Shown piece after piece: positions 41,996 to 51,212 of a stretch of DNA of 64,000 nucleotides. A model generated the notes under the pieces. The model was not told where the DNA came from. It did not search any database and worked only from the letters and a program-made list of their open reading frames with translations. The position numbers were made by a program, and so were the translations under genes. The stretch comes from Porphyromonas pasteri. GTDB taxonomy: Bacteria; Bacteroidota; Bacteroidia; Bacteroidales; Porphyromonadaceae. Position 1 is the first letter of the stretch. Each line of letters starts with the position of its first letter. Location of the stretch: the NCBI RefSeq assembly GCF_014647755.1, contig NZ_BMPU01000001.1, positions 786,382 through 850,381 on the forward strand. The letters are read 5' to 3'.

Positions 41996-42415
41996 ATGAC
42001 AAGCAAAACCCTTCAGTACGTCCTCTACCAGAGGAAAGTCACCTTCGGCAAGCACCGTGGTAAAAGCATGCAAGTCGCACGACTCACGGGCCGATACCAG
42101 GTGGACTTCGAGCGCTTCTGCTCGCTCGTCGCCCGCAATACTACCCTCAACTACATGGAGGTGCAGAGCGTCCTCAACCTCGCTGCAGACACCGCGCGCG
42201 ACCTCGTCTCGGAGGGCGCCATCGTCGACTATGGTCGGCTGGGACACCTCATGCCCACCTTCAAGTGCCGCGCCGTAGAAGAGGGCGAGAAGTTCAACCC
42301 CACCGTCCACATCGAGGAGGTCAAGGTGCACCTGCGCCCCTCGAAGCGCTACTTCACGCTCGAGGATATCCACTTCCGCAAAGCCCCACGCAAGACGAAG
42401 AAAAGCAAGGCGTAG
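41996..42415 (+). CDS. HU-family DNA-binding protein, long (HU-HIG) type
   Basis: A 139-residue protein of the Bacteroidetes HU-like family (histone-like, HU-HIG group). The HU core is recognisable: an N-terminal YVLYQRKVT strand, a helical dimerisation part with DFERFCSLVARNTTLNYMEV, and the GRLGHLMPTFKC segment in the position of the DNA-binding arm. The C-terminal tail is very basic (RKAPRKTKKSKA). These proteins bend or coat DNA. A second, canonical HU gene lies at 52480. Array F lies directly upstream of its promoter. Confidence 0.82.
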   Translation: MTSKTLQYVLYQRKVTFGKHRGKSMQVARLTGRYQVDFERFCSLVARNTTLNYMEVQSVLNLAADTARDLVSEGAIVDYGRLGHLMPTFKCRAVEEGEKFNPTVHIEEVKVHLRPSKRYFTLEDIHFRKAPRKTKKSKA

Positions 42416-42525
42416 CGGAGACAAGACAGACTTTTTTCCTACCTTTATTAGGGCAAAGCGGGAGCCCTCCCATGCCTTTGCCCTACCCCATACAAATACA
42501 TTCACCCCTTGGACCCATACCTATT

Positions 42526-43890
42526 ATGAGCCAGATCAAGAATTATATCCGCGAGCACGAAGCTCGCTTCCTCGAGGACCTCTTCGAGCTCATCCGCATC
42601 CCATCGGTCAGCGCCAAGAGCGAGCACAAGCCCGACATGCAGCGCTGTGCAGAGTACTGGCGTGACCACCTCAAGAAGCTCGGCGTACAGACCGTAGAGA
42701 TCTACCAGACGGCAGGTAACCCCATCGTCTTCGGGCACTATGAGAAGGACCCTTCCAAGCCCACGATCCTCGTCTACGGACACTATGACGTCATGCCCCC
42801 CGAGCCACTTGAGCTGTGGAAGAGCGAACCCTTCGAGCCCGAGGTACGTGACGGCCACATCTGGGCACGCGGTGCTGACGACGACAAGGGTCAGTCGATG
42901 ATCCAGATCAAGGGCTTCGAGACGGCTCTGGCACTCGGTCTCGTCGAGTGCAATGTGAAGTTCCTCCTCGAGGGTGAAGAAGAGATCGGCTCGACGCACC
43001 TCGAGCAGTTCTGCCGTGAGCACCTCGAGATGCTCCGCGCAGAGAACATCATCGTCTCCGACACCAGCATGGTCAGCGCCGAGACGCCTTCGCTCACCAC
43101 GGGCCTGCGCGGTCTGGCCTACTGGCAGATCGAGGTCACGGGTGCCAACCACGACCTGCACTCCGGCCACTTCGGCGGTGCTGTCGCTAACCCCATCAAC
43201 GAGCTCTGTAAGCTCATCGCTCAGGTCCAGGACAAGGATGGGCGTATCACCATCCCCCACTTCTACGATGACGTCGTGCCCCTCTCGGATGAAGAGCGCG
43301 CGATGATCGCGAAGATCCCCTTCAGCGAAGAGGAGTACAAGAAGTTCCTCGACATCGATGACCTCTTCGGCGAAGTCGGCTACCACACGCTCGAGCGTAA
43401 TAGCTGCCGTCCTTCCTTCGACGTCTGCGGCATCTGGGGCGGCTATCAAGGCGAAGGCTCGAAGACCGTCCTTCCCTCCAAGGCCTATGCTAAGGTCTCT
43501 TGCCGCCTCGTAGCCAACCAAGACCACCACAAGATCAGCCAGGCCTTCATCGACTACATCGAGAGCATCGCTCCGAAGTACGTCCGCGTCAAGGTCACGC
43601 CTATGCACGGCGGCGAAGCCTACCTCTGCCCCATCGACCTGCCCGCCTATCAGGCAGCCGAAGAGGCTGTCGCAGTAGCCTTCGGAAAGCGCCCTCTGGC
43701 GGTACGTCGTGGCGGTAGCATCCCCATCATCGCAGCCTTCGAGCGCGTCTTCGGCGTGAAGACCATCCTTATGGGCTTCGGTCTGGAGAGCAACGCCATC
43801 CACTCGCCCAACGAGAATATGCCCCTGGATATCTTCTACAAGGGTATCGAAGCCGTCGCCGAGTTCTACAAGATTTACCCCAAGCGATAG
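42526..43890 (+). CDS. M20-family dipeptidase
   Basis: A 454-residue zinc metallopeptidase of the M20 family. Metal-binding and catalytic motifs: VYGHYDVMPPEP (first His and Asp), WARGADDDKGQ (bridging Asp), EGEEEIGS (catalytic Glu and metal Glu), and a late HSPNENMPL (metal His). It most resembles the M20 dipeptidases, which cleave dipeptides in the cytoplasm, a fitting role in a peptide-fermenting anaerobe. The start at 42526 (MSQIKNYI) excludes an upstream extension that lacks family similarity. Followed after 24 nt by the deaminase gene. Confidence 0.93.
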   Translation: MSQIKNYIREHEARFLEDLFELIRIPSVSAKSEHKPDMQRCAEYWRDHLKKLGVQTVEIYQTAGNPIVFGHYEKDPSKPTILVYGHYDVMPPEPLELWKSEPFEPEVRDGHIWARGADDDKGQSMIQIKGFETALALGLVECNVKFLLEGEEEIGSTHLEQFCREHLEMLRAENIIVSDTSMVSAETPSLTTGLRGLAYWQIEVTGANHDLHSGHFGGAVANPINELCKLIAQVQDKDGRITIPHFYDDVVPLSDEERAMIAKIPFSEEEYKKFLDIDDLFGEVGYHTLERNSCRPSFDVCGIWGGYQGEGSKTVLPSKAYAKVSCRLVANQDHHKISQAFIDYIESIAPKYVRVKVTPMHGGEAYLCPIDLPAYQAAEEAVAVAFGKRPLAVRRGGSIPIIAAFERVFGVKTILMGFGLESNAIHSPNENMPLDIFYKGIEAVAEFYKIYPKR

Positions 43891-43914
43891 GCTCCTCACC
43901 CCGAATAGATATCT

Positions 43915-45186
43915 ATGACCTCTATCCTAATAAAGAATGTCCTCCACGGGACGACGACTACCGACGTCCTCATTGAGGGAAACCTTATCACTCGTATCGC
44001 CCCAGGTATCTCCGCTCCCACAGGAGCGGAGGTGCTTGACGGCACCGACAAGGCGATCATCCCCGGCTTCATCAATACGCATACCCATGCGTCGATGACG
44101 CTCTTCCGTGGCTACGGCGATGACCTACCGCTGATGACGTGGCTCGAGGACTACATCTGGCCCGTCGAGGCACAGATGACCCCGCATGACGTCTATGTCG
44201 GCGCCAAGCTTGCCTGCCTCGAGATGCTACGCTCGGGCACGACCTGCTTCCTCGATATGTACATGCTCCCGCTGGAGACCGCCAAGGCTGTCGAAGAGAT
44301 GGGGCTACGTGCACATCTCTCCTACACCCTCTTCGACCAAGGCAACCCCGAGCGTGCTGCACTGGATCGCAAGCGCAGCTATGAGTATATGGAGCGCTTC
44401 GGCGAGTTCAGCGACCGCATCACCTTCACCCTCGGCCCACACGCCATCTATACGGTGAGCGGTGAGCAGCTGCAGTTCTGCCATCAGTTTGCAGTCGAGC
44501 ACGGTGTGAAGATCCACCTGCACCTCTCTGAGACCAAGGGCGAGGTAGAGGAATGTATCCGCCTGCATGGCCTCAGCCCTGTGCGCTACCTCGAGAAGCT
44601 CGGCATCCTCAGCGAGCATCTGGTACTGGCGCACGTCGTCTGGGTAGATGATGAGGAGATGGATCTGCTGGCCAAGCACAATGTCTCCGTCGTGCACAAC
44701 CCAGCCTCCAACATGAAGCTCGCCAGCGGCTACACCTTCAAGTACGAGGAGATGAAGCGCCGTGGCATCCGCATCGGTATCGGTACGGACGGCTGCTCTT
44801 CGTCGAACAACCTCGATATGGTCGTAGCGATGAAGCTCGCTTCCTTCCTCGGGAAGGCTTGGCGCTTCGACAGCACGGCGTGCAAGGCTGATGACATCTT
44901 CGCCTCTGCTACGGCTGTCGGTGCAGACATCCTCGACCTCAACTCAGGGCGCATCGAAGAGGGCCGTCTGGCAGACGTCTGCCTTGTCGACCTCAATACG
45001 CCTGAGCTCGTGCCGCTGAATGACCTCACGTCGAACCTCGTCTATGCTACCTCGGGTAGCAGCTGCATCGACACCGTCATCGTCGATGGGCGTATCCTTA
45101 TGCGCGACAAGCACGTGCCAGGGCAGGAAGCTATCATCGCGGAAGCTCGCGAGGTAGCCCAGCGTCTCTTCAGTAAGCACAGATAA
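43915..45186 (+). CDS. Amidohydrolase, MTA/SAH deaminase-like
   Basis: A 423-residue metal-dependent amidohydrolase resembling 5'-methylthioadenosine/S-adenosylhomocysteine deaminases. Metal site: NTHTHASMTLFRG (HxH), HLHLSETKGEVEE (His and Glu), and IGTDGCSSSNNLDM (catalytic Asp). The LPLMTWLEDYIWPVE segment is typical of this group. The likely reaction is deamination of an adenosine derivative, but related enzymes act on guanine or other bases, so the substrate is not certain. The next gene starts directly at its stop codon. Confidence 0.87.
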   Translation: MTSILIKNVLHGTTTTDVLIEGNLITRIAPGISAPTGAEVLDGTDKAIIPGFINTHTHASMTLFRGYGDDLPLMTWLEDYIWPVEAQMTPHDVYVGAKLACLEMLRSGTTCFLDMYMLPLETAKAVEEMGLRAHLSYTLFDQGNPERAALDRKRSYEYMERFGEFSDRITFTLGPHAIYTVSGEQLQFCHQFAVEHGVKIHLHLSETKGEVEECIRLHGLSPVRYLEKLGILSEHLVLAHVVWVDDEEMDLLAKHNVSVVHNPASNMKLASGYTFKYEEMKRRGIRIGIGTDGCSSSNNLDMVVAMKLASFLGKAWRFDSTACKADDIFASATAVGADILDLNSGRIEEGRLADVCLVDLNTPELVPLNDLTSNLVYATSGSSCIDTVIVDGRILMRDKHVPGQEAIIAEAREVAQRLFSKHR

Positions 45187-46971
45187 ATGCGGGGACTTCC
45201 CTCCATACTTCACCGAGTAGCACACGCAGCCCTCGGCAGGCGACTAAGCGAGCGTCTCTGGCTCTTCGTCTTAGTCTTCCTCGCCCAGCTGCGTGTGCTA
45301 CTGGCTTATCTACCCTATCAGACCGAGGTCCCCTCGGGCGAAGTGCTCCCGCTGGTCCTCAGCCAGCTCCTTCGCATCGGGGGCTGGGCGAGCCTCCTGA
45401 CCCTCCTCTTCGCCCTCTCTCCATGGAAGTGGCTGACCCGCACACTCGGGCTCCTCTTCTCCGTCGTCGTCCTCACCCTCTCCGCCTACGAGCTCTACCT
45501 CATCGGGCTCTACCATGTGACCTACAACATGGACTTGGCGCAGATCATGCTCTCGACCAACTGGCGCGAGGGCAGTGAATTCCTCGACAGCATCACCGCC
45601 GAGCAAGCACTCCGCGTGCTCTGCCAGCTCACGCCTGCCGTCGTCATCGCCTTCGTAGTATCCCTCGTCTTCAGGAAGAAGTATCCCTCCTGCATCACCC
45701 TGTGCTGCAGCCTTACGATTACACTTCTCTCCCTCTTCGTGGGTCTCGAAAACATCTATAGTAACCTCCGTCTATGTCGTCGGCATTACAACTTCGGAGG
45801 ACTCGAATACGCTGGTATTGATCGCACGATCTTCAATACCCTTAGTGCTCACAAAGCGATGAAGCATATCGCTGCAGAGCTGGATATGATACGCCGCTCC
45901 CAGCACAAGCTCAATAGCGTCGTCATTAACCCCATATCTAAGGCTCCACTCAACATCATCCTCATCCTCGGAGAATCAGCCCGTCGTAGCAGTATGCACT
46001 GCTATGGCTATCCTCTGCAGAACACCCCCTATGCAGACAGTCTAATTCAGGCTCAGGAGCTTATACCATTCTCCAATGTTGTCTCGCCAGCCTCAGCAAC
46101 GATCCTCTCCAATACGCGTTCACTGACCTTCTACACTCAGGAGCAAGGCGAAAAGCCCTGGTATAAGTTCCCTTCGATTATTAATGTGCTTCGCCAAGCA
46201 GGGTATGCTACAGCCTGGATCGCAAATCAAGAAATCACAGGTAAGTACTCGATGTCTAACCTGCTGGGTAGACAGGCAGATATCCTCACGGGCAATCCAG
46301 CCTTCTTCAAAGGACTGGGCGGAGAAGGTGTAGCAAATCGCCCCGACTTGTTTGATGAAGTCATACTCCCCTTTCTCCTTCATCATCGAGACCTATCAGA
46401 TAGTCTCCGAATGAGCTCCCCCAGAGGACTCTTCCAGATCGTTCACCTTATGGGTTCGCACATGACCTACAAAGAGCGATACCCCCAAGCATTCAACAAG
46501 TTCACATCCGATAGCCTACCCATCCACAAGGGAGAAGCTAAGGATCTGGTCATATCAGCCTACATCAATAGCCTTCTCTATACCGACTACATCATCCACG
46601 AGATCATAGAGCGCTACCGCGAGGAGAACGCCCTCGTCATCTACCTCTCCGACCACGGCGATGCGCTCTTCGACGAAGACTACCCCGAGCTGATGGGCCA
46701 TGCCCTTGTGCCCCGTGCGGTCGAGATCCCGCTCTTCGTCTACTTCTCCCCACAGCTCCGTGAGGAGCGCCCCGACCTCTGGCGCCAGATCAGCCGTCAG
46801 CGGGATAAGCGGATCCTCTCGGATCTGCTCACACACGCTCTCGTAGATCTCCTCGGCATCCATACCGAGTATACGCAGCCGCGCTTCAACTTCTTCGCGC
46901 CCACCTACGACGACCGTCGTACTCGCATCGTCGTCTCCCCCACGTCGAATAAGAAGATGGTGATGGAGTAG
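45187..46971 (+). CDS. Phosphoethanolamine transferase (sulfatase superfamily)
   Basis: A 594-residue inner-membrane enzyme with about five N-terminal helices (residues ~20-190) and a periplasmic alkaline-phosphatase-like domain. Likely zinc ligands include Glu263 in ILGESARR and SDHGD (489-491). The Thr at 305 in SPASATI aligns with the nucleophile that carries phosphoethanolamine in EptA/CptA-type enzymes. It probably decorates lipid A or core sugars, changing surface charge. The stretch ~45700-46570 is notably AT-richer than both ends. The ATG abuts the deaminase stop, so translation may be coupled. Confidence 0.88.
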   Translation: MRGLPSILHRVAHAALGRRLSERLWLFVLVFLAQLRVLLAYLPYQTEVPSGEVLPLVLSQLLRIGGWASLLTLLFALSPWKWLTRTLGLLFSVVVLTLSAYELYLIGLYHVTYNMDLAQIMLSTNWREGSEFLDSITAEQALRVLCQLTPAVVIAFVVSLVFRKKYPSCITLCCSLTITLLSLFVGLENIYSNLRLCRRHYNFGGLEYAGIDRTIFNTLSAHKAMKHIAAELDMIRRSQHKLNSVVINPISKAPLNIILILGESARRSSMHCYGYPLQNTPYADSLIQAQELIPFSNVVSPASATILSNTRSLTFYTQEQGEKPWYKFPSIINVLRQAGYATAWIANQEITGKYSMSNLLGRQADILTGNPAFFKGLGGEGVANRPDLFDEVILPFLLHHRDLSDSLRMSSPRGLFQIVHLMGSHMTYKERYPQAFNKFTSDSLPIHKGEAKDLVISAYINSLLYTDYIIHEIIERYREENALVIYLSDHGDALFDEDYPELMGHALVPRAVEIPLFVYFSPQLREERPDLWRQISRQRDKRILSDLLTHALVDLLGIHTEYTQPRFNFFAPTYDDRRTRIVVSPTSNKKMVME

Positions 46972-47093
46972 CCCGCTTCACACCAAGCCTCCCCACGTAT
47001 ATATTCATCAAGCGATCACGGCGATTTTTGACGCCAGCTATCTCCCTATATATTGGGTATATCGCTCCGCTAAATCCACATACACTTTTTTTC

Positions 47094-47101
47094 TACTTTT
47101 G
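47094..47101 (+). promoter_or_regulatory. -7 box of the barrel-DUF421 operon
   Basis: TACTTTTG, 34 nt before the ATG at 47136. Confidence 0.5.
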
Positions 47102-47135
47102 CAGCGTCAAAAGACGAACGAACAATAGATCCTAT

Positions 47136-47918
47136 ATGAAGCGATTACTCTATCTACTGGCCATACTACTCGCACCCATCCACGTGTCGGCACAGATGCT
47201 TTTCTCTGAGAATATGACGATGAGCATCGATAGCACGAAGACACTCCAGGGGACGATCAGCCCTTCTCTCAACTTCCAGACCGAGAAGGAGGAGGTATTC
47301 ACCTTACGCAATAGCGCCAATATCAACCTGCTCATCAAGCGTAGCCGAGTGATCAACCTCATAAATAAGTTTGAGTTCTCCACCTACGGTAAGAAAGTGA
47401 CCCTCAGTGGTGGGTATATCCATGCTGAATTCCGCTACCTGCTGGACCATGCCTTTGAGGTCTACCCCTTTGCGGAATCCCAGTGGGCGGCCAGTAGAGG
47501 CATGGCCTTTAAGTTCTCTACGGGGATTCAGTCGCGCTATCGTCTGCTGAATTCCTCCACGACCCTTATGTTCGCTACACTGGGTTTATTCTACGAATAC
47601 GAAGAGTGGGAGCGCCCGATGCCCGCTGCAAATGGCCCCAAGTATGCCTACAGCCACCGCATCAAGAGCCATCTCTCGCTCAGCATGCGGAATAAGATCG
47701 GCGAGCACTGGGAGCTCACGACGACCGCCATCCATCAAGCGACTCCCGACACGTACTTCAAGAAGGCCCGCTTCGGAGGTGCCGTCGACCTCAAGTACAA
47801 CATCACGCCCACCATCGGGATACGAGGCGCCTACCGCCTGATCTATGATACAGACCCCATCGTAGACATACGTAAGGACTACAATGTAGTCGATGCCGGC
47901 CTCGACATCTCATTCTAA
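47136..47918 (+). CDS. Outer-membrane beta-barrel-like protein of unknown function
   Basis: A 260-residue exported protein (signal peptide MKRLLYLLAILLAPIHVSAQ, residues 1-20). Alternating short amphipathic strands, aromatic residues and a final strand ending in SF suggest an outer-membrane beta barrel of the DUF481 kind. No specific function can be named. The start is fixed by the signal peptide and the promoter box at 47094. It is followed after 35 nt by the DUF421 gene. Confidence 0.7.
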   Translation: MKRLLYLLAILLAPIHVSAQMLFSENMTMSIDSTKTLQGTISPSLNFQTEKEEVFTLRNSANINLLIKRSRVINLINKFEFSTYGKKVTLSGGYIHAEFRYLLDHAFEVYPFAESQWAASRGMAFKFSTGIQSRYRLLNSSTTLMFATLGLFYEYEEWERPMPAANGPKYAYSHRIKSHLSLSMRNKIGEHWELTTTAIHQATPDTYFKKARFGGAVDLKYNITPTIGIRGAYRLIYDTDPIVDIRKDYNVVDAGLDISF

Positions 47919-47953
47919 CAGCAGTCTAATCAATCTCACCTCATTCATATAAT

Positions 47954-48637
47954 ATGACAGCACTTTCCTACCTCCAGTCGGATGACCTCTTCTATCTGAA
48001 TGTCTTCCTGAAGCTACTCCTGGGCTTACTTGCCATTGTCCTCGTCATCAACAAGTCTGGCAAGGGCAATCTAGCACCAACCTCTGCGATAGACCAGGTG
48101 CAGAACTATGTCCTCGGGGGTATCATCGGTGGGATCATCTATAGCCCAGCCATCTCGATCCTCCAGTTTGCAGCCGTCCTCGCGATCTGGGCCTCCCTCA
48201 TCATCGGCCTGCGACGACTCAAGACGAAGAACCATAGCATCAAGAGATTCATCGATGGCGCTCCTGTTGTCCTCATCAAGCACGGGGTCCTTGATGTAGA
48301 GGCCTGCCGCAAGGCTAAGATCACAGCGAACGAAGTAGCATTCAAGCTACGCCGCGAGGGGGTCTACCACATCCGCGACGTGAAGCGAGCTGTCTTCGAG
48401 CAGAATGGAGAGCTCATCATCGTCCTGAAAGGCGAGGAGAACCCCAAGTACCCTGTCATCACAGATGGCATCGTACAGACCAGCGTGCTGGATGACGTAG
48501 ACCGCACCGAAGAGTGGCTCGCCGAGGAGCTGCAAAAGATGGGATATGAGTCTGCTGCAGATATATTCCTTGCCGAATACGAAAGCGGGGAGCTGAAGCT
48601 GGTACCCTACAACTCCACCGTGCAAGAAAAGGAGTAG
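47954..48637 (+). CDS. DUF421/YetF-family membrane protein
   Basis: A 227-residue protein with three N-terminal membrane helices (residues ~14-32, 50-65, 70-88) and a cytosolic DUF421 domain. The typical motifs APTSAIDQVQNYVLGG, FIDGAPVVLIKHG and the AxKLRREGVYHIRDVKRAVFEQNG-like stretch are present in order. In Bacillus, YetF-type proteins affect phospholipid handling, but the function here is unknown. Probably co-transcribed with the barrel gene. Confidence 0.88.
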   Translation: MTALSYLQSDDLFYLNVFLKLLLGLLAIVLVINKSGKGNLAPTSAIDQVQNYVLGGIIGGIIYSPAISILQFAAVLAIWASLIIGLRRLKTKNHSIKRFIDGAPVVLIKHGVLDVEACRKAKITANEVAFKLRREGVYHIRDVKRAVFEQNGELIIVLKGEENPKYPVITDGIVQTSVLDDVDRTEEWLAEELQKMGYESAADIFLAEYESGELKLVPYNSTVQEKE

Positions 48638-48667
48638 GTAGCGCCGTCTCCCTTCCCCGATTATTGC

Positions 48668-48675
48668 TATATTTG
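48668..48675 (+). promoter_or_regulatory. -7 box of purine nucleoside phosphorylase gene
   Basis: TATATTTG, 57 nt before the ATG at 48733. Confidence 0.5.
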
Positions 48676-48732
48676 TTTTGCCCTTGAGGCAAATACTATT
48701 CGCAATATTCGGCAAGATATATCCCTATTATT

Positions 48733-49548
48733 ATGCTCGACCAACACTATCACGAGGCCGCCAACTACTTGGCATCACGCCTACCAAAGGATATCAAGAC
48801 CGCCATCATCCTCGGTAGCGGCCTTGGCAAGCTCGGCGACATGCTCGAGAATCCCACCATCATCCCCTACACACAGATCCCCCACTTCTCACACTCTACG
48901 GCTATCGGCCATAAGGGGAATCTCATCGCTGGTACCCTCTCGGGCGTGACCGTGCTGTGCATGCAGGGGCGCTTCCACTACTACGAAGGCTACCCCATGG
49001 AGCAGGTCACCTTCCCTATCCGCGTGATGAAGCTCCTCGGTATCGAGAACCTCCTCGTCTCCAACGCCGCAGGTGGTATCAACCAGACCTTCCGCGTAGG
49101 TGATCTGATGATCATCCGCGACCACATCAACAACCTCCCCAACCCGCTCATCGGCCCCAACGTCGAGATGTTCGGGCCACGCTTCCCAGACATGACGCGC
49201 CCCTACGACCGCGAATTCATCACGAAGGCTAAGGCCATCGCTCAGGAGCTCGGTATCCACGTCCACGAAGGTGTGTACGTCGGCCTCACGGGTCCCTCCT
49301 ACGAGACACCTGCCGAGTACACCTACTGGTCTCGCTCGGGTGGCGACGCTATCGGTATGAGCACCGTACCCGAAGTCATCGTCGCACGCCACGCTGGTAT
49401 CCGCGTCTTCGGGATGTCGGTCATCACCAACGAAGGCTGGCACTTCGATGATGACTTCGTCAACGATGGTGACGATGTCGTACGCGCCGCCAACGCAGCC
49501 TCCGACCGTATGGGCCGCATCTTCAGCGAACTCGTACGCCAGCTGTAA
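48733..49548 (+). CDS. Purine-nucleoside phosphorylase (PNP-I, trimeric type)
   Basis: A 271-residue PNP that cleaves inosine and guanosine with phosphate to free base and ribose-1-phosphate. Signature residues: [11 protein letters not shown] (phosphate loop), [30 protein letters not shown] (with the catalytic Glu), [12 protein letters not shown] and VITNEGW. It belongs to the low-molecular-mass class specific for 6-oxopurines. The position usually occupied by Asn in the VxTN motif is present. Monocistronic with its own terminator. Confidence 0.95.
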   Translation: MLDQHYHEAANYLASRLPKDIKTAIILGSGLGKLGDMLENPTIIPYTQIPHFSHSTAIGHKGNLIAGTLSGVTVLCMQGRFHYYEGYPMEQVTFPIRVMKLLGIENLLVSNAAGGINQTFRVGDLMIIRDHINNLPNPLIGPNVEMFGPRFPDMTRPYDREFITKAKAIAQELGIHVHEGVYVGLTGPSYETPAEYTYWSRSGGDAIGMSTVPEVIVARHAGIRVFGMSVITNEGWHFDDDFVNDGDDVVRAANAASDRMGRIFSELVRQL

Positions 49549-49574
49549 GCATGACTCCATAGCACAAAGACATC

Positions 49575-49610
49575 AGCCTCAGTGTAAGTCCACCTCCTTA
49601 CACTGGGGCT
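49575..49610 (+). terminator. Terminator of PNP gene
   Basis: AGCCTCAGTGTAAG (49575-49588) pairs with CTTACACTGGGGCT (49597-49610) with one mismatch. Confidence 0.78.
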
Positions 49611-49912
49611 ACTTTGTAGCGATCTCAAGGGAGGGGAGGCACAAAGCTCTTCTCCAATCACACAAATATTAGCGTGTCGCAACAATTCGCAGACCTGCGA
49701 TGTTACTAAGGCAGTTCGCTGATATGGGATCCTCTTCGCAGCTTTGGCTCCGCTGAGAATCATATTTAGCCTTACATAGATCAAATAGCCGTGAGGCTAC
49801 GTCCCCTTTATAGAGGTCGGTACATCTGAATTAGACCTATCGACTTCAGTCCTCCTCGGCATACACACTTACGCAGTGCTTCGCTATCATCACCCTTTAC
49901 CTCAAGTAGTAC
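49611..49912. other. Gene-free spacer before the acyltransferase
   Basis: About 300 bp with no supported gene, no convincing TAnnTTTG box and no phased repeat. Confidence 0.5.
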
Positions 49913-51004
49913 ATGTCTCATCAGTCGGCGGCATCTTCTGATTCGTCTCGATCCATCAATCTCAATAGTCAGGTCTTACGAGGCTTGGCCATCCTCTCGA
50001 TCATCCTCCACAACTATACGCACTGGATGTATGGAGCGATCTTCGAGAATGAGTTTACATACCAAGAATGGCACGTCTCGAAACTCCTTGCCTACCTATC
50101 ACACCCCGACGGACGCCTTCCACTACAGCTCTTCTCCTTCTTTGGACACTATGGAGTCGTGATCTTCGTCTTCCTCAGTGCCTATGGTCTTGAGAAGAAG
50201 TATGGACGCACTACCAGGGATGTTCGCCCCCTCCCCTTCATCTGGACGCACTACCTCAAGCTCCTCTCGATGTGTATCGTGGGCTATGCGGCATACCTCC
50301 TACTGAATGCTTTCTACGTAAGCTATCCCGCCTCTACGATCTTCGGTGTACTGAGCCAGCTCACGATGCTCTGCAACCTTGGGATATGCTCCTTTGCCAC
50401 CTATGCTCCAGGACCCTACTGGTACTTCGGGCTCATGCTCCAGCTTTATGTAGTCTACCGTCTGCTCCTTTTCCGTCGCTCGTGGGGCATGATCGTCGGA
50501 GCAATCTTAGTGTGCAGCATCGCACAAGCCTTCGTCACCCCTGATGGAGCTACTATGGCATGGCTACGAAATAACTTCGTCGGGAGTATCCTTCCCTTCG
50601 GTCTTGGTCTCCTCTATGCGCGCTATGAAGAGGATATCCAGCTGAGCAAGACGGCATACGTAATCATTGCCCTGGTCTCGATCGCACTGATCTTCGTGAC
50701 AAGCCTCTCTTTCCTCCCATGGATCACGACGCCGATCTTCGTCTGTGCTCTTGCCACCTCATGCACCCAACTCCTTCCGCAGAGCGTGAATAAACCTCTC
50801 GCGTGGGTCGGTAGCATCTCCGCAGCGATCTTTGTCAGCCACCCGATCGTACGCCAGCTGGGGCTTGCACTGGCAGAGAAGCTCCACTTCACCCCCTACC
50901 AGAGCGTCCTGACATTCCTCATCAGTGCTCTACTGCTTGGAGCGCTTTTCCAGCCCATCCTCAATCGCTCAACCAAGCTTTTCATGAAGCTGGCTAAGCA
51001 CTAA
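49913..51004 (+). CDS. Membrane acyltransferase, acyltransferase-3 family
   Basis: A 363-residue integral membrane protein with about ten helices. The family start motif is present: LNSQVLRGLAILSIILHN, with the conserved RG and the His of the active site in HNYTHW. A GVVIFVFLSAYGLEKKYG segment follows (the family has FFVLSGY here). Such enzymes O-acetylate surface polysaccharides, lipid A or other carbohydrates. No glycan synthesis genes are adjacent, so the substrate is unknown. Several stretches are slightly richer in AT than its neighbours. Confidence 0.85.
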   Translation: MSHQSAASSDSSRSINLNSQVLRGLAILSIILHNYTHWMYGAIFENEFTYQEWHVSKLLAYLSHPDGRLPLQLFSFFGHYGVVIFVFLSAYGLEKKYGRTTRDVRPLPFIWTHYLKLLSMCIVGYAAYLLLNAFYVSYPASTIFGVLSQLTMLCNLGICSFATYAPGPYWYFGLMLQLYVVYRLLLFRRSWGMIVGAILVCSIAQAFVTPDGATMAWLRNNFVGSILPFGLGLLYARYEEDIQLSKTAYVIIALVSIALIFVTSLSFLPWITTPIFVCALATSCTQLLPQSVNKPLAWVGSISAAIFVSHPIVRQLGLALAEKLHFTPYQSVLTFLISALLLGALFQPILNRSTKLFMKLAKH

Positions 51005-51029
51005 GCAAGAGCAAGGCAAAAGATAAAGT

Positions 51030-51068
51030 ACGCGGGGTGAACTATCATTGGTTCACCCCGCGTGCTTT
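51030..51068 (+). terminator. Terminator of acyltransferase gene
   Basis: ACGCGGGGTGAAC (51030-51042) pairs perfectly with 51051-51063, followed by GCTTTAT. Confidence 0.85.
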
Positions 51069-51118
51069 ATCCCCCCAACGACGTATAAGATGAGGGGTGT
51101 GGCACAGGCGAAATTGCG

Positions 51119-51126
51119 TACCTTTG
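51119..51126 (+). promoter_or_regulatory. -7 box of meaB
   Basis: TACCTTTG, 86 nt before the ATG at 51213. It excludes in-frame start codons at 51048 and 51090. Confidence 0.55.
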
Positions 51127-51212
51127 ACAAAGGAAAGCGCGAGCATGGGGACGACCTTATCCCGTGCCCCTTTACCACCGACACAAAACAAGCACTATTC
51201 AAAGCAAGCGAT

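Noticed and set aside
42502..43899. Long antisense open frame opposite the M20 dipeptidase
   Set aside because: It is a by-product of GC-rich codon use on the other strand; the protein has no recognisable domain and the sense gene has all catalytic motifs. Similar antisense frames at 39110-40345, 24138-25337, 36071-37003, 59169-60224 and 60378-61634 are rejected for the same reason.
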